A stretch of 64,000 nt of DNA from Tritrichomonas musculus (taxonomy: Eukaryota > Parabasalia > Tritrichomonadida > Tritrichomonadidae). Within the stretch, counting starts at the first letter, position 1. Each line of letters begins with the position of its first letter. The stretch is from assembly GCA_039105265.1 (NCBI GenBank), contig JAPFFF010000002.1, positions 5,394,001 through 5,458,000 on the forward strand, given 5' to 3'. The position numbers and the translations under genes were made by a program. Below are positions 6,653-16,386 of the stretch, one piece after another. The notes beneath the pieces are model-generated. The model ran no database searches, was not told where the DNA came from, and saw nothing but the letters and a program-made list of their open reading frames with translations.

Positions 6653-9247
6653 ATGAATATATTATCATACTTACAAACGCTCAGTGAAATTCAACAAAAA
6701 ATAAATGGATTCCTTGAAAATGAATCTAATAATGAACAAGATTTTTCGGACTTGAAATCATTCCTAGATTCACAAAATTTCATGAAAAATAAGAATTTAT
6801 TAAAAGAGGTTCTCCATTTGCTTTTAATCATATCTAATAACTATTACAAAAATATAAATGTGTATAAAAAAAATGAATTCATAATAAAAAACTTAAAAAA
6901 TTCAATCCAAAAACATTTTTCAAAATTCGAAATTTTCAATATTTTCAAGGACAGTAAACGTTTACTCCTTTTCCTATTCCAAGAAAACTTAATTAATTTT
7001 GATTATTCAGTCAAGGCAATTATTTCAAATTTAAAATATACGATTTATAACTACCCTCAATATTTCTATCAAGAAGTTGGTTGTAAACCAATGAAATTTG
7101 AAGAATTGCCTGATTTTATGATACATGGTACAAATGCCCCAGATATAAAGCATTTCGAATTTTTACCTCTTTATTTAAATATAAAAGTCCACCAAAACAA
7201 GCATTTTTACAAAAATGCTTGTTTTGAGGAGCCACAAAGTGAAAGTGAATTCAAATTGTATAATAAAAAAAGATTAAAAGGTGTCAATGACAACTATCTT
7301 GCATTATTAATCCAAGAAGACAATATAAGAGATTTCACATCACATGTCATCATTGCAAATATTCCATTAAATTCGCAAGTTGAGCCATCGATATATGAAA
7401 CAAATTTGTTGTTACTTAAAAAAGCACCCACGTTGATTCAGTATTCAGCCTTTTATGGCTCGTTTAAAATATTTAATTATTTATTCTCACATCTTTCCGA
7501 TATTTCCACAATTTGGCCATATGCTATACATGGTGGTAACATAAATATCATCCATTTTCTCGTCGATCATAATATATGGCCAGAAAACGGTTATTTTGGT
7601 GTTTTTATTGAAGCAATCAAATGTCACAGCATAAAAATTGCGGATTACATTAAAAACAACTTTTTATATGATGAGAACAAAGAAGAAATCATTATTACGT
7701 GTCTAAAATATCATAATTACGCATATTTGTTGGGATATGTTGGGAAAGTTCCTCAATTTTTCAATTATTTGGTCAAATACGATTATTTCCCGATTGTTGA
7801 GTCGATAATGAAAAGTTCAAAGAAATTTGACATTAATAAAACTTATGAATTGCACAAAGGAAATTACAAAGTGATTGAATGTGCATTGCATTCGGCGGTT
7901 AAACATGAAAATCTTGAAATTATCAAACTTTTGTTGAATCATCCAAAAATTGAAATAAATAAAGAAAAAAAGTGCTATAAAAACGACTTAGTAGCATATT
8001 CGAAAGCAGCACTTCATATTGCAGTTGAGCAGCAAAATATTGAAATTGTATCCTTGTTGCTTCCAAAATGCAACGTTAATAAAGAGAAAGAGGTAAAAAT
8101 ATTTCCTCCTCCTAATTTCGAGGAGACAATTAATTCTCTTTTCATTGCTTTGATATACAAAAACATCGAGATGTTCAAGATTTTATTGAGTCATCCAAAA
8201 ATTGACATAAATCAAGAAAATACTCTGGAAATGTCTTTTCTTGGAGATGACTATAGAACACATACAGAATCATCGTTTATTCTGGCTATTGAACTCGGTT
8301 TGACTGACTTTGTCAAATTGATGTTAAAACATTCAAAAGGAAAAGTCAATAATAACAATACTCTGAAAAATGAACAAATTGATGTTACACTGCCGAATTT
8401 TAACAGTAAAAGTAATAATTTCTGTGTGCAACTGACTCCATTATCCATTGCAATTGAAAGGAATTACAATGATATTGTCGCTCTTTTACTGAAAAGTTCA
8501 AATGTCGATGTTAAAAAATTATCATATCAAAGAGAACAAAAGTTAGAGTTGCCGATTGAAACAGCCTTGAATGTAGGAAATGTCGAAGCCTTTAAACTTT
8601 TATTATCGAAGAAAGATGTTGATATTAACAATTCGATTGTAATTGAAAAAGACGTATTAAGAATAAATACAAATATCTTGATTTTGGCAATAGAAAAAAA
8701 GAACATTGAAATTATTAAACTATTATTAGCAAAGAAAAAAGTGGACGTTAATTCAACAAAAATTATTTCAAGTTTAAATGATAATGGATTGAATGTGAGG
8801 TATCGGAAAAGAAGAAGTGATGAAATGTCATGTTTACATATCGCTGTGCAAACTGGAAATCCTGAAATTGTAAAGCTTTTGCTTTCATTCAAAAAAATCA
8901 ACCTGAATGCTTTATCTTACACTGAAGAAAATATTGATAGGTATAATGCTAATTATAAGGTACTAACAATGGTTGTTCATGCCAATGTTAAAATGATGAC
9001 TCCTTTGGCAATGGCAATTAAAGATCAAAATGTTGAAATCATCAAACTTTTGCTCGAATGTAAAGGTATCGATTTAATTAAAGAATCATATGATAATGAT
9101 GTCAATAATTTTTATGAAAGCAAGAAAGCAGGAATGTGGAATTTTATTAAAGAAGATGTAAAAAAGACTGGTTGCAATGCATTGGAGATCGCTAAAGGAA
9201 CTCATAATCAGCAAATCATTGAGCTGGTTGCCAAATACTTTAAATAA
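6653..9247 (+). CDS. DUF3447/ankyrin-repeat protein, 864 residues
   Basis: Member of the large trichomonad family with an N-terminal helical region, a DUF3447 segment and C-terminal ankyrin repeats. The start is the ATG at 6653, because family members begin with a short Met followed by a helical segment like YLQTLSEIQQKI; upstream in-frame codons lack an ATG. Residues 1-250 are helical, and about 260-345 form the DUF3447 part (QYSAFYGSFKIFNYL, then FVDHNIWPE-like). From about 405 to the end there are eight or so degenerate ankyrin units of the pattern ALHxAVxxxNLEIIKLLL. Several units are spread by long loops, so the solenoid is irregular. Likely an intracellular protein-binding scaffold. The exact partner is unknown. 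Confidence 0.85.
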   Translation: MNILSYLQTLSEIQQKINGFLENESNNEQDFSDLKSFLDSQNFMKNKNLLKEVLHLLLIISNNYYKNINVYKKNEFIIKNLKNSIQKHFSKFEIFNIFKDSKRLLLFLFQENLINFDYSVKAIISNLKYTIYNYPQYFYQEVGCKPMKFEELPDFMIHGTNAPDIKHFEFLPLYLNIKVHQNKHFYKNACFEEPQSESEFKLYNKKRLKGVNDNYLALLIQEDNIRDFTSHVIIANIPLNSQVEPSIYETNLLLLKKAPTLIQYSAFYGSFKIFNYLFSHLSDISTIWPYAIHGGNINIIHFLVDHNIWPENGYFGVFIEAIKCHSIKIADYIKNNFLYDENKEEIIITCLKYHNYAYLLGYVGKVPQFFNYLVKYDYFPIVESIMKSSKKFDINKTYELHKGNYKVIECALHSAVKHENLEIIKLLLNHPKIEINKEKKCYKNDLVAYSKAALHIAVEQQNIEIVSLLLPKCNVNKEKEVKIFPPPNFEETINSLFIALIYKNIEMFKILLSHPKIDINQENTLEMSFLGDDYRTHTESSFILAIELGLTDFVKLMLKHSKGKVNNNNTLKNEQIDVTLPNFNSKSNNFCVQLTPLSIAIERNYNDIVALLLKSSNVDVKKLSYQREQKLELPIETALNVGNVEAFKLLLSKKDVDINNSIVIEKDVLRINTNILILAIEKKNIEIIKLLLAKKKVDVNSTKIISSLNDNGLNVRYRKRRSDEMSCLHIAVQTGNPEIVKLLLSFKKINLNALSYTEENIDRYNANYKVLTMVVHANVKMMTPLAMAIKDQNVEIIKLLLECKGIDLIKESYDNDVNNFYESKKAGMWNFIKEDVKKTGCNALEIAKGTHNQQIIELVAKYFK

Positions 9248-9377
9248 AGTTAAATTATAAAAGTTAGCTTGAAAAAATCATTGATAACTACCCATTTTTT
9301 TAAAATTTTGAAAATAAAAATTTTTTGAATAAATAATGGATTGCGCTACTTTTTTTTTGCATTTTATTTTTTACACA

Positions 9378-10790
9378 TCACAAATTTGATTGAGTAAAAT
9401 CAAATGATTCTGTAAAAAATGTTGATTTTGTAAACTCTCCTGAATTTGTAAAGATTGTCGTTTCTGTGAAATAACCAGTTTTTGTAAAGCCATCAGTTTT
9501 TGTAAAATATTTGGTACCTATGAAATCTTTTGAATCTGTAAATCCATCTGTTTTGGGGAATTCACTTGTTTTCATAAAATCGCTTGATTTAGTAAAACAT
9601 GTTGACTTTGTAAAAAATACTGATCTAGAGAAATAGAACGTTGCTGAAAAACCTGCTGTTTTCGTGAAATAAAATGAGGAAGATCATTTTTTGGAATCTG
9701 AAAAATCATTAGTTAAAGAAAATAATGACGAGTATGTAATTTTATATGATTGGGTAAAATAGTCCGTAGGAATTGGTGTAGGAGTATAAACATCGCCATG
9801 GAATTTTTCTGTATATGTTTCTTCTCCAGGTTTAAAATTGAATGCATCTTCATTGCATCATGTACCTATAACGCATGAGTAGTTTTTGCATCCAAAGGCA
9901 TTTCTATCAGGTTCAGCATAACAATACCCAGAAACTCCATAATGTGCAAGAGCATTATTCATTGAAGATGAGATTGTATTAATTCCTTCATAGATAAACC
10001 AATCAAGATTAAGGCCACCTTTATCTGTTTCAAAAATACAATTTCTTACGTACATTTTATCTGTTTTCGTATCACCTTGAAGCACAAAAAAATTACCATT
10101 TGAACCTGATTTGCATGAAAAAAAGCAATTATCAACTATCAAAGTATAGTCTTTAAAAGAAACATAATAAATACAACCTCCAGTATCAAACGTAAAATTT
10201 ATTATTTATTAAATTTGACAAACCAATATAATTATTATGAAATTTATTGGTCATTTCAATTATTCTTGGAGCTTTAACATTATAGACGGTATTCATAACA
10301 AAATTAAAGCATTTTGGTGATTCTAAGAAAAAAAATCTATGTTCTGGATGATTACCACACATATTAAAATTCGAACAATTCAAACATTGCATTTTAATTG
10401 CGCATTGACTAGGCATATAAAACATTCTAAACACGTTAGTAAATATTTCTGATGTTCCTATTAAAGTTGAATAAATTATTTTTAAAAATAAACCTTGATT
10501 AGTATTGGAATATTGAAAAAGTCCATCTGCTTCATAATTATCTATTTTTTAAGGCCAGAACAACATACATGTGTTATTGTTGTTGCTTTTGCGTTTAATC
10601 TAATTAAATTTTTTTTTGTAGTAATATCACTAAATAGTATATTTGTAAAATAAACAGAAACATTCACATCTTCTAAATTAATTAAATATTGTTCTGATAG
10701 AGTAAAGCTTAAAAAGTTACAATCTCTAATAATAACAACACCTCCAATGGGATTTTTTATTGCTTGTAATATGTTTTTGACTTTTTTCAT
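9378..10790 (-). pseudogene. Pmp-like beta-helix surface protein, broken
   Basis: Three separate minus-strand frames (10790-10542, 10434-10186, 10142-9858) and a fourth stretch give one family pattern. It has short beta-helix rungs with Cys-rich turns (MYVRNCIFETDKGG, IVDNCFFSCKSG), as in trichomonad Pmp-like or right-handed beta-helix proteins. A C-terminal run of Phe-Thr repeats follows (FTKTDGFTKTGYFTET). Frame changes near 10545, 10190 and 9860 and an in-frame stop near 9690 break it, and it ends without the usual membrane anchor. The beginning also looks truncated. This is a decayed member of a surface protein family. Relics of the same family lie at 22513-22690 and 38911-39500. Confidence 0.7.
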
Positions 10791-11138
10791 GGAAAATTGT
10801 TAAATATTTCATTTAATAAAATTTATTAGCATTGTGTTATAAATATTATTATAAAAAAAAATATAAGTTTTAGGCAATTTTTGGCAAATAAAATATTTTT
10901 TTAGTTCCAATAGACATTATCCATGATGAGTTTGTTTTTTTATTTTCATTTTTCCTTTTATTTTGATGTATAATATCTAGAAGAATTTTTAATTCTTAGC
11001 GAAATTTTTGAGAGGAAATTTTATATCATCAAATGATTTGAATTCAATTTTCAAAGCTATTGAAATTTTGAAAAACGATACTTTTTATTTGATTTAAAAA
11101 TTTTATTCATTTCATTTTTTAAATTAGTGCTATAAATT
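10791..11138. other. AT-rich intergenic region with likely promoter for the BTB-tubby gene
   Basis: No gene is seen. A TCATTTTTTAAATTAG stretch starting at 11112 lies 27 bp upstream of the next ATG and resembles the trichomonad TCA-type initiator. The rest is poly-A/T. Confidence 0.45.
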
Positions 11139-13097
11139 ATGCAGCCTAATAATTATCCAATGCAGCAAGGACCTCCAGAACAAAATTATAAAATGGACCA
11201 AAATCGATATATTCCTCCAAATCCACCAATGCAGGAAAACTTCCAAATACCACAAAACGCGCAAGGTCAACAAAACTTCCAAATGCAACAAAATTCACCA
11301 ATGCGATTTGAGCAACAAATACCAGAAAATTCACCAAATCAACAAAATTTCCAGAGATATCCAAATCAACAAATGCATGATAACCAAGAAATTCCTCAAA
11401 ATTTCCAAAATCAGCAGAATTTCCAGAGATATCAACAAAATCAGCAGATGAATGCGAATGTAGAAATGCAACCAAATTTCCAAAGATATCCAAACCAACA
11501 AATTCCTGAAAATCAGGAAATTCCACAAAATAATCAAGATTTCAGAAGATTTTCTAACCCACAAATCAATGAAAATCCAGAAATACCACAAAATATTCTA
11601 AATCAACAAAATATGCGTTGGCACTCAAATCAACAAGTTAACGGAAATTATGGAGTGCCACAAAATCCAGGCATGCAACCGAATAATGCATCGCTAACAG
11701 GATCACAATCAAGACCATTGCCGCCACCAATTCCTAGGAATTCAAGCCAAAATTGCATCCCATCGATGCAACGCGTTCCTTCACAAAGAATTCCACTTCG
11801 AACGACCACATCGAACGGATCAATTGACTCAATGACGCTTCAACAGTCAATGCGATTCAATTCAATGGCATCAATGCAATCAATGGGATCATCAGACTCC
11901 GAAGACACGATGCAGCTACAGCGTCCTTTATCAAGGCAAAATTCATCTCAATTTTTCCCTGTTGTTTACAACAATATCACATACAAAGTTGATCCAGAGC
12001 TTCTCTGCAATGCATCGCCAAAAATTAAGGAAATGCTTCTTCCCGTCATGCAAGAGAACAGATTAAGTGAAGCACATCTTGAAATCTTTGGCCATAGCTT
12101 CACTTACAGGAACATAAACAACTTCCTTAAGCTTTGCCAAAACCTTCCAACGGATGTTCAAAACTCGGAAATGGAAGAAATTTGTGAAATTGCAAAGATG
12201 TTCGGTGCTGAAAAAATATATAACACGGGTGCTGCTTTCATTCGTCAAAATATGGATCCAAACTTCTCTATTCCTGACAGCAAATATGACGGTTCTGATG
12301 GCAAGAAGTACTTGGCTGTTGATGATGAAAGGCATGTAATTCATCACTCAAGCGATATGCAAGCAAACCTCGTAAACGGCAATGATAATGACGATGAATA
12401 CGATGATGAAGAATCGGATGACAACAACGAAGCAAAACAAAATCCATCTCCACCACCTGCAGCTGTTGACAATAAACCATCAGAAAAGCCACAAGAAATT
12501 GATACATCTAAAATCAGTTCTGTTATTTACACTGTCAAAGCTGAAAGACATGCTCTTAAATGCAACGTTTATCACTTCTACAGTGGCGATGACGTTTTAT
12601 TCACAGCTAAAAAGAAGAATGAAAACATTTACGTTGGTGAAGGTTACGATGTTCACATCAGAAGGAATCAGAAAAATCACGTTGCTCACATTTCTCAGGA
12701 TGATAGTTTTCATAATATAATTTTCCTCAAAGATAAGAATTTCAATTTGAAATACGTTGATTCTGGAAAACCAAACCATTTGTCTCTTAATGTTTCATTC
12801 CCATTGAACAAAGATAAAATGATCACTTGGGTTCCAAAACCACCTAAATATGATCCTGTGACAGACAGATATTTCTTGAATTTCCATGGTGAACATCATC
12901 ATACTCCAATTAAATCAAAGAAGAACATTGTTTTACAGAATGAACGTGGTAATCCAACTTTCATTGTCAGGAAAATGGATAATGAATTATACGAAATTGA
13001 ATGCCTTCCAATTGTTGATCCTCTAATTGCTTTCGTGATTGGTCTTTCTGATATTGTTGGACCTTATTTTGATCCATGTGGTGAAATTAAGATATAA
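11139..13097 (+). CDS. BTB-like and tubby C-terminal domain fusion, 652 residues
   Basis: Residues 1-190 are a Gln/Asn/Pro-rich low-complexity region with repeats such as PNQQIPENQEIPQN. Residues about 190-265 are Ser/Arg-rich with a proline patch (RPLPPPIPRN). Residues about 270-385 form a BTB-like domain of the trichomonad type (VYNNITYKVDPELL, then FLKLCQNLP and EEICEIAKMFGAEKIYNTG). An acidic linker follows. Residues about 460-652 match the tubby C-terminal fold: YFLNFHGE, a lysine-rich strand, FIVRKMDNELYEIE and the closing LIAFVIGLSDIVGP helix, matching the tubby ALQAFAIxLSSF signature. Tubby domains bind membrane phosphoinositides, so a membrane-tethered BTB adaptor is a reasonable inference. 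The prion-like N-terminus is striking. Confidence 0.85.
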   Translation: MQPNNYPMQQGPPEQNYKMDQNRYIPPNPPMQENFQIPQNAQGQQNFQMQQNSPMRFEQQIPENSPNQQNFQRYPNQQMHDNQEIPQNFQNQQNFQRYQQNQQMNANVEMQPNFQRYPNQQIPENQEIPQNNQDFRRFSNPQINENPEIPQNILNQQNMRWHSNQQVNGNYGVPQNPGMQPNNASLTGSQSRPLPPPIPRNSSQNCIPSMQRVPSQRIPLRTTTSNGSIDSMTLQQSMRFNSMASMQSMGSSDSEDTMQLQRPLSRQNSSQFFPVVYNNITYKVDPELLCNASPKIKEMLLPVMQENRLSEAHLEIFGHSFTYRNINNFLKLCQNLPTDVQNSEMEEICEIAKMFGAEKIYNTGAAFIRQNMDPNFSIPDSKYDGSDGKKYLAVDDERHVIHHSSDMQANLVNGNDNDDEYDDEESDDNNEAKQNPSPPPAAVDNKPSEKPQEIDTSKISSVIYTVKAERHALKCNVYHFYSGDDVLFTAKKKNENIYVGEGYDVHIRRNQKNHVAHISQDDSFHNIIFLKDKNFNLKYVDSGKPNHLSLNVSFPLNKDKMITWVPKPPKYDPVTDRYFLNFHGEHHHTPIKSKKNIVLQNERGNPTFIVRKMDNELYEIECLPIVDPLIAFVIGLSDIVGPYFDPCGEIKI

Positions 13098-13469
13098 ATA
13101 TAATTAATCAGTTTTATTTTGTTTTGGAAAATATAATATAGATTTTAAATAAATTGCATATAAAACATTAATTTTCTATTTTTTTTATTTACATCTTATG
13201 TGAAATAAGCTTATACTTATATATTTTTATTTTTTTATAAAGTATTTACAAAAAGTTGATCCTTTGAATTTTCAATAATAAACAAACGTTTTTTTTTATT
13301 TAAAACAATTTTTGTTATCGCAACAATATCTTTATAATTTTTATAATAAAAACATTTATATATTTTTATTAAAGGTACAATACTTTATTTTTAATAATAA
13401 TATACGATAAATGAAGAGATATTTTAATTAATAATAAAGGTATCTTGAATTCATATTTTTTATCGAAAA
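13098..13469. other. AT-rich intergenic region with likely promoter
   Basis: No gene is seen. TCATATTTTTTATC at 13451, 19 bp before the next ATG, fits the trichomonad initiator. The rest is A/T runs. Confidence 0.45.
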
Positions 13470-15152
13470 ATGGAAGAAAGTCCAGATAAACAACTCCAAA
13501 ACTTTATTGATATAGCAGATCTACAAGACGAATTATTAAGTTTAGATTTCCAAAATGAATCTGAATTAAATACTTTTAAGCAGCAATTAATATCTTCTCC
13601 TTTATTAAATTCGAAATGGACTTTTAGATCCATTTTAGTATCAATTTATACCTGCTATTTATGTCGCCAACATTCAAATTTCAATTATATTGATCTTTTT
13701 ATTGAGATTGCCAAACTTCCACAAAATGTTTTTAATTCTGATTTTTATGTTTTAAGTTTTACTAATAAATTTTTTATATATCAACTTTTTAAAGCTGGTC
13801 TTGTTGCAACAGATTCTCTATATGAACAATCAACCAATACAGAAGAATATTGCATTTATTTTTACCCAGAAATCAAAGAATATTACTCCGATTCACCATC
13901 TTTAGCCAACAAATATCTTTTACAATTAAAAGAATGTGTTGAATCATCTGGTTATCATATTACCGATACTGATGATAAGCCATATTTTGATAAATTTATC
14001 GAGCTTCGTTCCGAAGGGAAAAATCCAGATCCAATTTTATTATCGATACGAATGGATGATGTTGAACATTTTCAACAATTATTATCTCAAACCAATACTC
14101 CGGTTGACAAATTAGTTCAACGATCAATTTTTGAGAGATTTATATTCATAAATGAAAGCAACAAAGAATCCCTTCCGACATTAATTGAATTTGCTGCTTT
14201 TTTTGGTTCAATTAAATGTTTTAAATTTTTATATCAAAAAGTTCCAGATTTGCCAAATACGATAGCAAATTTTGCGGTTGCGGGTGGCAATTATGAAATC
14301 ATTCATTTATGTGAACAAAAGCATGCCATTTTTGGCAATGAATCATTAATGATATCCATTCGTTTCTTTCAATCAGATCTCTCTTCTTATCTTGAAGAAT
14401 TCTGCAACCTTGAAAAGACGATAGACGATATATCAAAAAGCATTGTTTATTACAATTTACGCTCATTGATTCTATATCAGGAAGTTCTTCGTGATGATCC
14501 AAACAAACTCGACTCAAGAGGCTACACAATGCTCTCTCTGGCAAGCTTGAATGGCGACCTCGACATCATCAATTATTTGATTGCAACGTTTGGCGACCAA
14601 ATTGACGTGAACAAGAAGTCGCAGTATGGAAACAGTCCATTTTATTATGCTGCTGGAAACGGCCATTATGAAATTGTGAAATATTTATCATCACTTCCAA
14701 ATGTTGACATTAATGCAAAGAATTCTGACGATCTAACCGCTCTTCATTATGCTGCAAAGAGAGGCCATTTAAAAGTTGTCAAATTTTTGTGTAGTTTGCC
14801 AAATATCGATGTGAATACCGACTGCAATAGAAATGAATATCCAATTGATTTGGCTGTCGAAAATGGCCACACTGAAATCATCAAGTTTTTGGCACAGTTG
14901 CCTAACGTGATCGTTTATGACTTTAAGGCTGAAAATTCAATTATTGAGCATTCGGTTTTGAGTGGAAGAATTGACATCGTCAAGCTTGTTTTTGAATTGG
15001 TTGACGCGGAACTCGATAAGTTAGGCGTTGAGGATAAAGAGAAGTTCATGAGTGAAGATGAAAAATTTTGTTATCATAAAGGTTATGCATATGCATTAGC
15101 TCGTTACTCTAAAATGAATGATATTGCTGATTTTATAAAATCTTTTTTTTAG
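13470..15152 (+). CDS. DUF3447/ankyrin-repeat protein, 560 residues
   Basis: Full-length member of the same family as the gene at 6653. Residues 1-180 form a helical N-terminal region. About 235-310 is the DUF3447 part (LIEFAAFFGSIKCFKFL and FAVAGGNYEIIHLCEQ). About 345-515 hold five ankyrin repeats, of which the central ones are canonical (PFYYAAGNGHYEIVKYL, ALHYAAKRGHLKVVKFL). No signal peptide or membrane segment is seen. The start ATG at 13470 follows an initiator-like TCATATTTT. Codon use in the ankyrin part is less AT-rich than in the N-terminal half. Probably an intracellular scaffold whose partner cannot be inferred. Confidence 0.9.
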   Translation: MEESPDKQLQNFIDIADLQDELLSLDFQNESELNTFKQQLISSPLLNSKWTFRSILVSIYTCYLCRQHSNFNYIDLFIEIAKLPQNVFNSDFYVLSFTNKFFIYQLFKAGLVATDSLYEQSTNTEEYCIYFYPEIKEYYSDSPSLANKYLLQLKECVESSGYHITDTDDKPYFDKFIELRSEGKNPDPILLSIRMDDVEHFQQLLSQTNTPVDKLVQRSIFERFIFINESNKESLPTLIEFAAFFGSIKCFKFLYQKVPDLPNTIANFAVAGGNYEIIHLCEQKHAIFGNESLMISIRFFQSDLSSYLEEFCNLEKTIDDISKSIVYYNLRSLILYQEVLRDDPNKLDSRGYTMLSLASLNGDLDIINYLIATFGDQIDVNKKSQYGNSPFYYAAGNGHYEIVKYLSSLPNVDINAKNSDDLTALHYAAKRGHLKVVKFLCSLPNIDVNTDCNRNEYPIDLAVENGHTEIIKFLAQLPNVIVYDFKAENSIIEHSVLSGRIDIVKLVFELVDAELDKLGVEDKEKFMSEDEKFCYHKGYAYALARYSKMNDIADFIKSFF

Positions 15153-15302
15153 CTCGTTACTCATTTGTAATATCTAATATCGATGTTTTGCATATAAATA
15201 TTAATTATCTTTGATCTTTTTCTCTATTATGTTTTTTTAGCTCGTTACTCATTTGTAATATCTAATATCGATGTTTTGCATATAAATATTAATTATCTTT
15301 GA

Positions 15303-15339
<37 letters not shown>

Positions 15340-15450
15340 TTCTTTTCTTTTTGGATTGAATATAAAAGGATGATTGTTTTGTTACTCATCAAAAAAAGAG
15401 GGTAAAAGAAAAAAACATAATATCTAATATCGATGTTTTGCATATCCAAA
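15151..15450. repeat. Direct repeats (88-bp period) and a long poly-T run
   Basis: A block starting agctcgttactcatttgtaa at 15151 recurs at 15239. Each copy includes taatatctaatatcgatg and runs to a poly-T tract. The second copy ends in a T run of about 30 bases, and a third, partial copy of the inner motif appears near 15418. The first block starts at the last codon of the ankyrin gene, so the duplication arose from its 3' end. No coding content. Confidence 0.8.
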
Positions 15451-15773
15451 AAAATCCTGATATTATTATTAATTCACATATGGTTTGGAGAATTCTCATT
15501 ATGATAAAAGTAAACAAATATCAGAACTGCGTTCAAAAAGTGGCGTTTAAAATTAAAAAAAAAGTATAACCTTTATGGACATTGGCCATTTTTTTTGATT
15601 GGTCATAATGATGATAATAAGACTAAAAATAAATGAAATCACAATTTAATGATTTATTTTGATTAATTTTTATAGAATTTTGAATATTAAAAAAATATTG
15701 AATAGTTTACATATTATATTTTCTGAGAATAATGAAAACATTTTATATAATTTATAGTTCTCTTTGAGCGAAT
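15451..15773. other. AT-rich intergenic region
   Basis: No gene or RNA is seen. Contains poly-A runs only. Confidence 0.5.
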
Positions 15774-16154
15774 ATGCTAGTTTTCTTTTTCTTTTTATTT
15801 ATATATGGAACAACAAATCAACCTAAGAATGAAAATTCAGAAATTAAAGTTTATGTTTTATTTATAGTAAATTATAAAGATGGGTTTTCCAATAGATATG
15901 GTGTCAATGTTAATGTACCTCCAGGCACAAAGTTTAAAGATTTTCCTAAAATATTGAATGAAAAATCTATGGGCGAACATTATTCAGTTCCTTTCTTTAA
16001 AGAAAATGGCGAAATTTATCCTGATGTCAAAGTAATTTTCAATAACAAAGTTTTGGAAGACAATGAAATGGAAACCATCTTACAGCCAACCAGTAGCGTT
16101 AGGTTTATTTTTAATCTTAATGAGAAATCTCCATACCATAAAAAAGAATTATAA
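15774..16154 (+). CDS. Small protein with possible signal peptide, 126 residues
   Basis: The first 16 residues (MLVFFFFLFIYGTTNQ) form a hydrophobic leader that looks like a cleavable signal peptide. The remaining 110 residues are a compact domain rich in beta-strand-like segments (IKVYVLFIVNYKDG, VNVNVPPGTKFKDF, VKVIFNNKVLEDNEM, SVRFIFNLN) with no cysteine. The order of strands and the VLEDNEM turn recall ubiquitin-like folds, but this is only an impression. No close family is recognised. It stands alone between two repeats, followed by AT dinucleotides at the 3' end. Confidence 0.5.
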   Translation: MLVFFFFLFIYGTTNQPKNENSEIKVYVLFIVNYKDGFSNRYGVNVNVPPGTKFKDFPKILNEKSMGEHYSVPFFKENGEIYPDVKVIFNNKVLEDNEMETILQPTSSVRFIFNLNEKSPYHKKEL

Positions 16155-16386
16155 TATATATATATATAAAAACATCTCTAAGCCATAAATATCAATGAAA
16201 AATTCAAATTATTTATTAGGATGTTAGTAAACGTTCATCTAATGCAATTAATAATAATACTTTCCGATTTTTCGACTTTTAGAATTGTGCGGAATGTATT
16301 CAAAATCGAATGAAAATACACGATAGTATTAAGAATTTTAGTAGTAAAAAAAAAAAAAAAAAAATATCTTTTATATTCTTCATTGA

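Noticed and set aside
11146-11591. Minus-strand frames opposite the Gln/Asn/Pro repeats
   Set aside because: By-product of repeated CAA and AAT codons; no start context or family.
12154-12720. Plus-strand frames inside the BTB-tubby gene
   Set aside because: They lie in another frame of a clearly coding region and have Met/Lys-rich nonsense composition.
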